From assembly GCF_900101445.1 (NCBI RefSeq), contig NZ_FNKE01000005.1, positions 1 through 48,010 on the forward strand: a stretch of DNA of 48,010 nt, read 5' to 3'. Position 1 is the first letter of the stretch. Every line of letters begins with the position of its first letter. Both the position numbers and the translations under genes were made by a program. Positions 19,567-27,243 of the stretch are shown piece by piece. Under the pieces are notes generated by a model that saw only the letters and a program-made list of their open reading frames with translations, was not told where the DNA came from and made no database searches. The stretch is from Streptococcus equinus (GTDB taxonomy: Bacteria; Bacillota; Bacilli; Lactobacillales; Streptococcaceae).

Positions 19567-20005
19567 ACCTAAATGCGTTTTAGTCAGCGCTTGTCTCTTG
19601 GGTGAGAAGTGTAAGTATAACGGAGGTCATAATTACAATCAAGCTCTGGTTGATTATGTTGCTGGCAAAGAAGTGGTAGCTATTTGTCCAGAAGTTTTAG
19701 CTGGTCTGCCTACACCACGAGAACCTGTTGAATTAGTTGATGGACATGTTCTTGATAAGAGAGGAAATTGTTACGATGACCTGTTTGAAAAAGGCATTGA
19801 GCGTTGTGTCCATGAGCTTGCTAAAAAGTCTATTGATTTAGCTGTTTTACAATCACGCAGCCCGTCATGTGGTGTTAATCAGATTTACGATGGAAACTTT
19901 TCTGGCAAGAAAGTGGCAGGTAGCGGTCTTTTTGCCCAAAAGTTAAAAGCACTTGGCTATCCTGTTCTTGATGTTGAAGATATAAAACAATTGGAAGGAA
20001 AATAA
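19556..20005 (+). CDS. DUF523 family protein
   Basis: A 149-residue protein of the DUF523 (YbbK-like) family, function not established. It opens with a conserved [16 protein letters not shown], then [15 protein letters not shown] and QSRSPSCG, with conserved cysteines suggesting metal or cofactor binding. The start is probably TTG 19556, inside the last codons of purD, because the family motif begins eight codons later; the open frame reaches further upstream but only as a shadow of purD. It overlaps purD by 11 bases and purE by one, so it is firmly embedded in the operon. Confidence 0.8.
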   Translation: MDVKPKCVLVSACLLGEKCKYNGGHNYNQALVDYVAGKEVVAICPEVLAGLPTPREPVELVDGHVLDKRGNCYDDLFEKGIERCVHELAKKSIDLAVLQSRSPSCGVNQIYDGNFSGKKVAGSGLFAQKLKALGYPVLDVEDIKQLEGK

Positions 20006-20493
20006 TGAAACCATTAATTTCAGTTATCATGGGAAGCAAATCAGATTGGGCTACCATGAAAAAAACAGCAGAAGTACTTGATGAATTTGGTGTGGCTTAT
20101 GAAAAGAAAGTTGTTTCAGCTCACCGTACACCAGATTTGATGTTTAAACATGCCGAAGAAGCAAGAGGTCGCGGCATCAAGGTGATTATTGCTGGAGCTG
20201 GTGGTGCTGCACACTTACCTGGTATGGTTGCAGCAAAAACAACACTTCCAGTTATTGGTGTTCCTGTGAAATCACGTGCCCTTAGCGGACTTGATTCTCT
20301 TTATTCAATCGTTCAAATGCCTGGTGGTGTCCCTGTGGCAACAATGGCGATTGGTGAATCAGGAGCTAAAAATGCTGCTCTAACAGCCCTTCGTATTTTA
20401 GCAATTGAAGATGCTGTTTTGGCAGAAAAACTAGAAAACTTTGCCATCGAACAAGGCAAAGCTGCGGAGGCATCAACTGATGAACTCGACTAA
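20005..20493 (+). CDS. purE: N5-CAIR mutase
   Basis: The class I PurE (162 residues) converts N5-CAIR to CAIR. Signatures are [17 protein letters not shown] and [14 protein letters not shown]. The ATG shares a base with the preceding stop and follows GGAAGGAAAA. It works in series with PurK, whose gene overlaps its last 14 bases. Confidence 0.96.
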   Translation: MKPLISVIMGSKSDWATMKKTAEVLDEFGVAYEKKVVSAHRTPDLMFKHAEEARGRGIKVIIAGAGGAAHLPGMVAAKTTLPVIGVPVKSRALSGLDSLYSIVQMPGGVPVATMAIGESGAKNAALTALRILAIEDAVLAEKLENFAIEQGKAAEASTDELD

Positions 20494-21571
20494 AACAATT
20501 GGTATTATCGGTGGTGGCCAACTAGGTCAAATGATGGCTATTTCAGCTATCTATATGGGACACAAGGTGGTTACACTTGATCCAACGAAAGATTGTCCTG
20601 CATCTCGTGTTAGTGATATGATTGTGGCACCTTACGATGACGTAGACGCGATGCGTGAATTGGCAGAGCGCTGTGATGTGCTTACTTATGAGTTTGAAAA
20701 TGTCGATGCCGATGCTTTAGATGCAGTGGTAAAAGCAAATCAATTACCCCAAGGAACTGATCTGCTTAGAATTTCACAAAATCGTATTTTTGAGAAAAAC
20801 TTTTTATCTCAAAAAGCTGGTGTTACAGTGGCGCCTTATAAAGTTGTGACATCAAGTCTTGACCTTGAAGATATTGATTTATCTAAGAATTATGTCTTGA
20901 AAACAGCAACTGGCGGTTACGACGGTCATGGTCAAATCGTCATTAAATCAGCCGATGATTTGGAAGCTGCAAATAAATTAGCCAACTCTTGTGAATGTGT
21001 GTTAGAAGAATTTGTGAATTTTGATCTTGAAATTTCAGTGATTGTGTCTGGTAATGGCAAGGAGATGACTGTTTTCCCAGTTCAAGAAAATATTCATCGC
21101 AACAACATCTTGTCAAAAACCATCGTACCTGCTCGCATTTCTGATGAACTTGCCCAAAAAGCACAAGCTATGGCAATACAAATTGCTGAAAAATTGGAAT
21201 TGTCTGGGACACTTTGTGTTGAGATGTTTGCAACATCAGATGACATTATTGTTAACGAAATTGCCCCACGTCCACACAACTCTGGACACTATTCAATTGA
21301 AGCTTGTGATTTTTCACAATTTGATACACATATCTTAGGAATTCTTGGCTTGCCACTTCCTAAGATTCACTTGCATCAACCAGCTGTTATGCTTAATGTT
21401 CTTGGACAACATATGGACAAAGCACGAGCTTATGTTAAGGAAAATCCTAGCGCTCACCTCCACCTTTATGGTAAACTAGAGGCGAAACATAACCGCAAGA
21501 TGGGACACATTACCTTGTTCAGTAATGAACCAGATACCATCGCGGAAATGGGTGAAGGAATGGATTTTTAA
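20480..21571 (+). CDS. purK: N5-CAIR synthetase
   Basis: ATP-grasp carboxylase (363 residues) making N5-CAIR from AIR, bicarbonate and ATP. It begins [16 protein letters not shown] and contains [13 protein letters not shown] and [16 protein letters not shown] 20480 is chosen because GGAGG is 9 bases upstream, within purE; the 13-codon upstream extension is only a shadow of purE. Confidence 0.95.
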   Translation: MNSTKTIGIIGGGQLGQMMAISAIYMGHKVVTLDPTKDCPASRVSDMIVAPYDDVDAMRELAERCDVLTYEFENVDADALDAVVKANQLPQGTDLLRISQNRIFEKNFLSQKAGVTVAPYKVVTSSLDLEDIDLSKNYVLKTATGGYDGHGQIVIKSADDLEAANKLANSCECVLEEFVNFDLEISVIVSGNGKEMTVFPVQENIHRNNILSKTIVPARISDELAQKAQAMAIQIAEKLELSGTLCVEMFATSDDIIVNEIAPRPHNSGHYSIEACDFSQFDTHILGILGLPLPKIHLHQPAVMLNVLGQHMDKARAYVKENPSAHLHLYGKLEAKHNRKMGHITLFSNEPDTIAEMGEGMDF

Positions 21572-21592
21572 GGGATTAATTTGGAGGTACTT

Positions 21593-21817
21593 ATGATAAA
21601 AATTATTCTTCATGCCTATGTTAATTGCGAAAATAAGGCTATTGTTGAAGTGGTTTTTGCTTCTTCTGATGAGTCTAGAATTTCTGCAAAAATGACAGAG
21701 CTGGAAAGTAAGTACCCTAATGATTACCTTGCTACTTATGATTTACCACTTGATTCAGATTTGACAAGCTTACCTCACTATCCATCTGTTGAAATTGGTA
21801 AAGAAGATTTTAATTAA
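21593..21817 (+). CDS. Small hypothetical protein between purK and purB
   Basis: A 74-residue acidic soluble protein with no motif I recognise. It begins with a beta-strand-like IKIILHAYVNC and has several acidic residues (DESR, LDSDLTS, GKEDF). ATG 21593 follows TTGGAGG at good spacing; the earlier TTG 21581 would contain that site. The 21-base gap after purK suggests co-transcription. I cannot assign a function. Confidence 0.7.
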   Translation: MIKIILHAYVNCENKAIVEVVFASSDESRISAKMTELESKYPNDYLATYDLPLDSDLTSLPHYPSVEIGKEDFN

Positions 21818-21906
21818 TTGTGTTAGTTATTATTTGATATATAACTTAAAAAAGGAAAGGAGATAGGGTATTAATCAATTTACTTAATGCCCTTAACATC
21901 ATAAAC
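21818..21906 (+). promoter_or_regulatory. purB leader: remote Shine-Dalgarno and spacer hairpin
   Basis: A strong ribosome-binding site AAAGGAGAT (21856-21864) lies 44 bases before the purB ATG. Between them is a 10-bp hairpin (21865-21874 with 21884-21893, nine-base loop). There is no purine stretch directly before the ATG. Folding of the hairpin would bring the site to about 15 bases from the ATG. A weak promoter TTGTGT-N16-TATAAC (21818-21845) may start a separate purB transcript. Confidence 0.55.
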
Positions 21907-23205
21907 ATGATCGATCGTTATTCACGCCCTGAGATGGCGGCAATTTGGAGTGAAGAAAACAAATACAAAGCTTGGCTTGAAGTTGAAGTTTTGGCTGACG
22001 AAGCATGGGCTGAACTAGGCGAAATTCCTAAAGAAGATGTCGCTAAAATCCGTGCCAATGCAAGCTTTGACGTTGACCGTATCTTAGAAATCGAACAACA
22101 AACACGTCACGACGTTGTTGCCTTCACACGTGCCGTTTCTGAAAGTCTTGGCCAAGAACGTAAATGGGTTCACTATGGTTTGACATCAACTGACGTTGTT
22201 GATACAGCTTACGGTTACCTTTACAAACAAGCTAACGAAATCATCCGCAAAGATTTGCACAATTTCCTTGAAATCATTGCTAACAAAGCTAAAGAACATA
22301 AATTCACTATCATGATGGGACGTACTCACGGTGTCCACGCAGAACCAACTACATTTGGTTTGAAATTGGCAACATGGTACAGCGAAATGAAACGTAACAT
22401 CGAACGTTTCGAACATGCAGCTGCTGGTGTTGAAGCTGGTAAAATTTCAGGTGCTGTTGGTAACTTCGCTAACATCCCACCATTTGTTGAAGCATACGTA
22501 TGTGAAAAACTTGGTATCCGTGCTCAAGAAATTTCAACGCAAGTACTTCCACGTGACCTTCACGCAGAATACTTCGCTGTTCTTGCTAGCATCGCAACAT
22601 CAATCGAACGTATGGCAACTGAAATCCGTGGTCTTCAAAAATCTGAACAACGTGAAGTTGAAGAATACTTCGCTAAAGGTCAAAAAGGTAGCTCAGCTAT
22701 GCCTCACAAACGTAACCCAATCGGTTCAGAAAATATGACAGGTCTTGCGCGTGTTATCCGTGGTCACATGGTAACAGCTTACGAAAACGTGTCACTTTGG
22801 CATGAACGTGACATCTCACACTCATCTGCTGAACGTATCATTTCACCTGATACAACAATCCTTATTGACTACATGCTTAACCGCTTCGGAAACATCGTTA
22901 AAAACCTGACTGTTTTCCCAGAAAACATGATTCGCAACATGGGGTCTACTTTTGGACTTATCTTCAGCCAACGTGTTATGCTTAAATTGATTGAAAAAGG
23001 AATGACACGTGAACAAGCTTACGACCTTGTCCAACCTAAAACAGCTTATTCTTGGGATAACCAAGTTGACTTCAAACCACTTCTTGAAGCTGACGAAGAA
23101 GTTACTTCACGTTTGACTCAAGACGAAATCGATGAATTGTTTAACCCATCTTACTACACTAAACGTGTTGATGAAATCTTTAACCGCATCGGTTTAGGTG
23201 ACTAA
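21907..23205 (+). CDS. purB: Adenylosuccinate lyase
   Basis: Cleaves SAICAR to AICAR and adenylosuccinate to AMP. The 432 residues begin with the usual [14 protein letters not shown], then [22 protein letters not shown] and the fumarase/lyase signature [14 protein letters not shown] 21907 is supported by the conserved N-terminus although no ribosome-binding site is adjacent. Confidence 0.96.
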   Translation: MIDRYSRPEMAAIWSEENKYKAWLEVEVLADEAWAELGEIPKEDVAKIRANASFDVDRILEIEQQTRHDVVAFTRAVSESLGQERKWVHYGLTSTDVVDTAYGYLYKQANEIIRKDLHNFLEIIANKAKEHKFTIMMGRTHGVHAEPTTFGLKLATWYSEMKRNIERFEHAAAGVEAGKISGAVGNFANIPPFVEAYVCEKLGIRAQEISTQVLPRDLHAEYFAVLASIATSIERMATEIRGLQKSEQREVEEYFAKGQKGSSAMPHKRNPIGSENMTGLARVIRGHMVTAYENVSLWHERDISHSSAERIISPDTTILIDYMLNRFGNIVKNLTVFPENMIRNMGSTFGLIFSQRVMLKLIEKGMTREQAYDLVQPKTAYSWDNQVDFKPLLEADEEVTSRLTQDEIDELFNPSYYTKRVDEIFNRIGLGD

Positions 23206-23217
23206 TTTAATGAAAAG

Positions 23218-23249
23218 AATGCCTGAGACGAAAGTCTTGGGTATTTTTA
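23218..23249 (+). terminator. purB terminator
   Basis: A 12-bp stem (23218-23229 with 23234-23245, several G-T pairs) has a GAAA tetraloop and a T run. Confidence 0.8.
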
Positions 23250-23293
23250 TTAAATGTTTTATTAGAAAAATTGTTATTTTTAATGAAAATAGT

Positions 23294-23321
23294 TTGTCAA
23301 ATGAAAGCGGTATGTTAAAAT
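23294..23321 (+). promoter_or_regulatory. comR promoter
   Basis: TTGTCA (23294-23299), 16-base spacer, extended -10 TGTTAAAAT (hexamer 23316-23321). No ECom-like palindrome is seen here, so comR is probably expressed constitutively at a basal level. Confidence 0.7.
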
Positions 23322-23361
23322 ATGAAATAAGCAGATTTTTTTAATAAAACAGGAGATTAAA

Positions 23362-24270
23362 GTGGAAAAATTTGGGGAGAAGATCCGCTTGATGCGGGAG
23401 GAGAAGGGAATCTCACGCGAAGAATTCTGTGGGGATGAGACAGAATTATCGGTAAGACAATTAGCCAGAATCGAGTTGAATCAATCAATACCCAATCTCA
23501 GTAAAGCAAGCTTCATTGCCAATCGTCTGGGAGTAAAATTAGGTACCCTAACTGATGGTGACAGTTTAGAACTACCTAAGCGGTATAAAGAGTTGAAGTA
23601 TTTATTGCTTCGAACGCCTACATATGGGGACCAGGTACGGCTTGATCGAAAGAATGACTATTTTGATGAGATTGCTGAATCATTTTATGATGTTATTCCA
23701 GAAGAAGAACGGTTAATCATTGATTGTTTACAGTCAAAATTCGATGTTCATTTTAGTGAAGATGTCAATTTTGGAGAAGGTATTTTAAATGATTATTTTG
23801 GTCAAGTTAATCGAAAGAAAGTTTTTACCATTAATGATTTAATTTTGATTGATCTTTACTTTGCTTGTCTTTCATCTGCTAAGAAGTTTGAGGGAATTTA
23901 TGGTTTAGATTTTTACGATGATCTGATGAAAAGGTTGGTGAATCAAAAGCATATTTCACCTGAGACCGATTTAATTTTAAATAATGTATTGTTAAATAAT
24001 ATCGACTTAGCGTTCCAATTTAAACGAGAATATTATATTGAGCGTGTTATTGCAATCAGCGAAAAAATTATGACAGAGATTCATGATTTTCAACGCCGTC
24101 CGATTTTAAGTTTGGTGGAGTGGAAATATTATTTGAAATTTAAACATGATTTTGCTTTGGCAGAACAATCATTTACGAATGCAACATTATTTGCACGATT
24201 GGTTGGTGATACTTATTTAGAAAATAAACTTAAAGAAGAATGGCAACTTGATATCGATGCTGTAGAGTAG
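23362..24270 (+). CDS. comR: Competence pheromone receptor ComR (Rgg/PlcR-like regulator)
   Basis: A cytoplasmic XIP-binding transcription activator of comS and comX (sigX). The helix-turn-helix fills about residues 4-65 (EKIRLMREEKGISREEF through LGVKLGTLT), and the remaining 235 residues are helical TPR-like repeats that bind peptide. At 302 residues it matches ComR length. Identity rests on three observations: location between purB and ruvB, a comS gene directly downstream, and an ECom box between them. The start is GTG 23362 after AGGAG. That ribosome-binding site is complementary to the csRNAs at 25.5 and 26.2 kb. Confidence 0.92.
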   Translation: MEKFGEKIRLMREEKGISREEFCGDETELSVRQLARIELNQSIPNLSKASFIANRLGVKLGTLTDGDSLELPKRYKELKYLLLRTPTYGDQVRLDRKNDYFDEIAESFYDVIPEEERLIIDCLQSKFDVHFSEDVNFGEGILNDYFGQVNRKKVFTINDLILIDLYFACLSSAKKFEGIYGLDFYDDLMKRLVNQKHISPETDLILNNVLLNNIDLAFQFKREYYIERVIAISEKIMTEIHDFQRRPILSLVEWKYYLKFKHDFALAEQSFTNATLFARLVGDTYLENKLKEEWQLDIDAVE

Positions 24271-24290
24271 TTTATGTAGATAATAAAAAC

Positions 24291-24337
24291 AACATGACAT
24301 TTTTGTCATGTTGTTTTTTCTTCGAACCTTTTACAAT
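24291..24337 (+). promoter_or_regulatory. comS promoter with ECom (ComR) box
   Basis: Half-sites AACATGACA and TGTCATGTT flank four T (24291-24312), an exact fit to the published pattern AACANGACA-N4-TGTCNTGTT. A T tract follows, then TACAAT (24332-24337) 19 bases after the box. The same palindrome plus T tract could also terminate comR transcripts. Confidence 0.9.
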
Positions 24338-24372
24338 AATATTAGAAATTAGGGAAAGGGGAGAAGGAGCAA

Positions 24373-24420
24373 ATGTTAAAGGGATTTACGGTTTTATTGA
24401 CAGCTTGGTGGGGATTATAG
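24373..24420 (+). CDS. comS: Competence pheromone precursor ComS
   Basis: A 15-residue peptide, MLKGFTVLLTAWWGL. The C-terminal LTAWWGL has the double Trp of type II XIP and equals the peptide I recall for S. infantarius and S. macedonicus. It is exported, processed, re-imported by the oligopeptide permease and bound by ComR, which then activates comS and comX. The ribosome-binding site GGAGAAGGAG ends 3 bases before the ATG. It is far too short for automatic gene calling. It lies 102 bases after comR and 52 before ruvB. Confidence 0.93.
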   Translation: MLKGFTVLLTAWWGL

Positions 24421-24436
24421 ACTCTCATCAAAACAA

Positions 24437-24465
24437 TTCACTGACAGCTCTTGTTTTGGTATAAT
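24437..24465 (+). promoter_or_regulatory. ruvB promoter, start site at the ATG
   Basis: The extended -10 TGGTATAAT (hexamer 24460-24465) has TTCACT 17 bases upstream. Counting seven bases from the hexamer puts +1 at 24472, the A of the ruvB ATG, so the mRNA may have no leader. Confidence 0.6.
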
Positions 24466-24471
24466 AAGGCT

Positions 24472-25470
24472 ATGAGTAGAATTTTAGATAATGATATTAT
24501 GGGTGACGAGGAGTTTGTGGAACGTACGCTTCGTCCTCAGTATTTAAAAGAATATATTGGACAGGATAAGGTTAAAAATCAGCTGAAAATTTTTATAGAA
24601 GCTGCAAAATTACGCGATGAATCACTTGACCATGTGCTATTATTTGGCCCTCCGGGTCTTGGTAAGACAACAATGGCATTTGTGATTGCTAATGAATTGG
24701 GTGTGAATCTTAAACAAACTTCTGGTCCAGCTATTGAAAAAGCTGGTGATTTGGTTGCTATTTTGAATGATTTGGAACCTGGTGATGTTTTGTTTATCGA
24801 TGAAATTCATCGTATGCCGATGGCGGTAGAAGAAGTGCTTTATAGCGCTATGGAAGATTTCTATATTGATATTATGATTGGTAATGGTGAGACTAGTCGT
24901 AGTGTTCATTTGGATTTGCCACCTTTTACGCTGATTGGAGCAACAACGCGAGCAGGTATGCTTTCTAATCCATTGCGTGCGCGTTTTGGAATTACGGGCC
25001 ATATGGAATATTATGCGGTCGACGATTTGACAGAAATTGTTGAACGCACAGCTGATATTTTCGAAATGGAAATTGTGCATGAAGCTGCACAAGAATTGGC
25101 ACGACGTAGCCGAGGCACACCGCGTATTGCTAACCGTTTGTTAAAACGTGTTCGTGACTATGCTCAAATTATGGGCGATGGTATTATTACAAAAGATATT
25201 ACAGATAAAGCTTTAACGATGCTGGATGTCGATCATGAGGGACTTGATTATATTGACCAAAAAATCTTGCGTACCATGATTGAAGTTTACAATGGTGGTC
25301 CTGTTGGTTTGGGGACTCTATCTGTTAATATTGCTGAAGAACGTGATACGGTTGAGGATATGTATGAACCTTATTTGATTCAAAAAGGCTTTATTATGCG
25401 TACACGTACAGGTCGTGTAGCCACTGCTAAAGCTTATGACCATTTGGGATATCCTTATACTGAAAAATAA
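24472..25470 (+). CDS. ruvB: Holliday junction branch migration helicase RuvB
   Basis: A hexameric AAA+ motor (332 residues) that drives branch migration with RuvA. Walker A is GPPGLGKTT at residues 59-67, followed by DEIHRMP (Walker B), [18 protein letters not shown] (sensor 1 and arginine finger) and the C-terminal winged helix [16 protein letters not shown] 24472 matches the family N-terminus; the open frame upstream to TTG 24451 runs through the -10 box. ruvA is not adjacent. Confidence 0.96.
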   Translation: MSRILDNDIMGDEEFVERTLRPQYLKEYIGQDKVKNQLKIFIEAAKLRDESLDHVLLFGPPGLGKTTMAFVIANELGVNLKQTSGPAIEKAGDLVAILNDLEPGDVLFIDEIHRMPMAVEEVLYSAMEDFYIDIMIGNGETSRSVHLDLPPFTLIGATTRAGMLSNPLRARFGITGHMEYYAVDDLTEIVERTADIFEMEIVHEAAQELARRSRGTPRIANRLLKRVRDYAQIMGDGIITKDITDKALTMLDVDHEGLDYIDQKILRTMIEVYNGGPVGLGTLSVNIAEERDTVEDMYEPYLIQKGFIMRTRTGRVATAKAYDHLGYPYTEK

Positions 25471-25478
25471 AATATTAT

Positions 25479-25585
25479 CTTAAGGAAAGTTTAAGCAAGT
25501 CTTTATATACTATAACCATCCTAAAACTTTTCTTTTTCATAATCTCCGGAAGGAACCTTGGTTTTCCAAGGTTCTTTCTTTGTTT
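25479..25585 (+). ncRNA. CiaR-controlled small RNA (csRNA), copy B
   Basis: CTTAAG-N5-TTTAAG (25479-25495), ten bases, then TATACT (25506-25511). The predicted RNA starts near A25518, contains CTTTTTCATAATCTCC and ends in the stem GAACCTTGG/CCAAGGTTC (25553-25574) with a T-rich tail. Bases 25518-25547 are identical to copy C on the other strand. The segment is complementary to GGAG-N3-ATG translation starts, the known csRNA mode of action. It fills the ruvB to 25643 gap. Confidence 0.85.
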
Positions 25586-25604
25586 TATAAATGGGTAAAG
25601 AGTG

Positions 25605-25613
25605 TGGTATAAT
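25605..25613 (+). promoter_or_regulatory. Promoter of the 25643 membrane protein
   Basis: The extended -10 TGGTATAAT (hexamer 25608-25613) starts directly after the csRNA B terminator. The -35 region is poor. Confidence 0.55.
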
Positions 25614-25642
25614 TGAGAAAAAGTGCTTATAGGAGCAAGATT

Positions 25643-26173
25643 ATGGATTTAGAAGTTTTACGAAAAGATATGATTGTTAGTCAGAAAAAAGGACAACCTT
25701 TTATTGTTGCTTCCATCATTATTTGGGTTTTAATAACCTTGGTAACTATGATGAAGGTATCACTTCCTTTTCAAAATCTTTTGATTTTTTGCTGTTCATG
25801 CCCATTGCTGCCACTTTCTTGGTTTGTTGGAAAATGGCTGAATGTTGATATCTTCTCCAAAGAAAATCCTTTAAGTAACCTAGGCTTCCTATTTACTTGC
25901 AATCAGTTACTTTATTTATTGATTGTCATGTGGGTCTTTAGTGCAGTACCTGAAAAGATGCTGATGGTTTATACGATGGTTTTCGGTGCGCATCTATTGC
26001 CTTATTCTTGGTTATACAAATCAAAAACGTATTTTGTTTTTGCTATTTTGATTCCGATACTCGCGCTTGTCTTAGGTCATATGGCAAGTATGACTTGTCT
26101 TAGCTTGGTGATGGTATTTTTGGAAATTGTTTTTGCTATGCTACTACAAGTTGAACTAAATGCGAATAAATAA
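25643..26173 (+). CDS. Integral membrane protein (DUF7010-like)
   Basis: 176 residues with a short charged N-terminus (DLEVLRKDMIVSQKKG) followed by about six hydrophobic segments. It resembles a family I recall as DUF7010, function unknown; this assignment is tentative. ATG 25643 follows AGGAG; the frame is open to TTG 25613, but that is the last base of the -10 box. The start region AGATTATG (25638-25645) is complementary to eight bases of csRNA B and C, which flank the gene. Confidence 0.7.
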   Translation: MDLEVLRKDMIVSQKKGQPFIVASIIIWVLITLVTMMKVSLPFQNLLIFCCSCPLLPLSWFVGKWLNVDIFSKENPLSNLGFLFTCNQLLYLLIVMWVFSAVPEKMLMVYTMVFGAHLLPYSWLYKSKTYFVFAILIPILALVLGHMASMTCLSLVMVFLEIVFAMLLQVELNANK

Positions 26174-26176
26174 TTA

Positions 26177-26206
26177 AAGGTTCTTAGTTGTCTAAGAACT
26201 TTTTAT
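26177..26206 (+). terminator. Terminator of the 25643 gene
   Basis: The stem AGGTTCTTAG / CTAAGAACTT with loop TTGT and a T run. It abuts the terminator of csRNA C from the other strand. Confidence 0.8.
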
Positions 26207-26313
26207 AAAAAAACGAGAGGGCCCCGCAAGCGGAGCCCTCTCAGGAGATTATGAAAAAGAAAAGTTTTAGGATTGTCTATATTATAGGGAGCCTGGCTTA
26301 ATTTTTTCTTAAA
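26207..26313 (-). ncRNA. CiaR-controlled small RNA (csRNA), copy C, minus strand
   Basis: Read on the minus strand: TTTAAG-N5-ATTAAG (26313-26297), ten bases, TATAAT (26286-26281), predicted start near 26273. The RNA has the same 30 first bases as copy B and then a GC-rich hairpin (26242-26215, one mismatch) with seven U at the end. It is the only minus-strand gene I can support in the window. CAGGAGATTA on the plus strand (26242-26251) matches the comR ribosome-binding site exactly, so the RNA can pair with it. Confidence 0.85.
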
Positions 26314-26356
26314 GTCGGCAGATAAAGGAATTTACGTGTGATAAGACTTCTTTTTT

Positions 26357-26365
26357 TGTTATAAT
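26357..26365 (+). promoter_or_regulatory. Promoter of the phosphatase-MORN-acyltransferase genes
   Basis: The extended -10 TGTTATAAT (hexamer 26360-26365), 48 bases before the ATG at 26414. It lies 44 bases from the CiaR box of csRNA C, so the two promoters are divergent. Confidence 0.6.
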
Positions 26366-26413
26366 GATAAAAGAAGTTTTAATCAATCAGTTATTGACTA
26401 CGTGGGAGAGAAC

Positions 26414-26845
26414 ATGAAAAAAGTTTGTTTTGTTTGTTTAGGAAATATCTGTCGTAGTCCGATGGCTGAATTTGTGATGAAGGATTTAGTTTCTAGTGAC
26501 AAATTATTAATTGAAAGTCGTGCGACTTCTAACTGGGAACATGGCAATCCTATTCATCACGGGACACAAGGTATTTTTAAAAAGCATCATATTGCTTATG
26601 ATTATCAAAAATCATCACAACAAATTTCCTATCAAGATTTTCGAGATTTTGATGTCATCATTGGGATGGATAGGAATAACGTGGCAGATTTGAAAGAGAT
26701 GTCGCGAGGTCGCTTTGATGAAAAAATCTTTCTTTTTGTAGATGGTGGTGTACCAGATCCATGGTTTACAGGTGATTTTGATGCTACTTATGAGTTGGTT
26801 AAGCGTGGTTGTGAACAATGGCTAGCGCGACTAAGAAATTCTTAA
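26414..26845 (+). CDS. Low-molecular-weight protein-tyrosine phosphatase
   Basis: 143 residues with the P-loop CLGNICRS (Cys8, Arg14) at the N-terminus and the general acid Asp115 in DPWF, both intact, so it should be active. It removes phosphate from tyrosine (or arginine) residues; the target is unknown. ATG 26414 follows GGGAG; GTG 26402 would cover that site. In several pyogenic streptococci the same trio (phosphatase, MORN protein, acyltransferase) follows ruvB, suggesting one envelope-related operon. Confidence 0.92.
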   Translation: MKKVCFVCLGNICRSPMAEFVMKDLVSSDKLLIESRATSNWEHGNPIHHGTQGIFKKHHIAYDYQKSSQQISYQDFRDFDVIIGMDRNNVADLKEMSRGRFDEKIFLFVDGGVPDPWFTGDFDATYELVKRGCEQWLARLRNS

Positions 26846-26862
26846 AGAGAAGTTGAGTAAAA

Positions 26863-27243
26863 ATGAAAAAAATCAAAATAACCAGAGGACGCCTAGAGCT
26901 TCTGACGGTTTTAATTCTTATCATTTGTGGGTTATCGGTATTTACTTTATCGATGAAATCAAAGACAACATTAACATACGATAATGGTAAAATCACTTAC
27001 ACAGGCTATGTGGTAAATCACCGTATGAATGGTCAAGGTAAGTTGACTTATGAAAATGGTGATTGCTACGAAGGTGATTTTAATGATGGTGTGTTTGAAG
27101 GTCAGGGCGTCTTTACCTCACATTCTGGATGGATTTACAAAGGTGAATTTAAAAATGGTCAACCAGATGGTGAAGGCACTCTAACAGCACAAAATGGTAA
27201 GGTATATACAGGAACCTTTAAACAGGGGATTTTTCAAAAATGA
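26863..27243 (+). CDS. Membrane-anchored MORN-repeat protein
   Basis: 126 residues: a membrane anchor at about 12-30 (LELLTVLILIICGLSVF), then three or four MORN-type repeats of about 22 residues (NGQGKLTYENGDCYEGDF, GVFEGQGVF, WIYKGEFKNGQPDGEGTL). MORN units often bind lipids or partner proteins; the function here is not known. The last bases overlap the acyltransferase start (ATGA), so it is coupled to it. Confidence 0.88.
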   Translation: MKKIKITRGRLELLTVLILIICGLSVFTLSMKSKTTLTYDNGKITYTGYVVNHRMNGQGKLTYENGDCYEGDFNDGVFEGQGVFTSHSGWIYKGEFKNGQPDGEGTLTAQNGKVYTGTFKQGIFQK

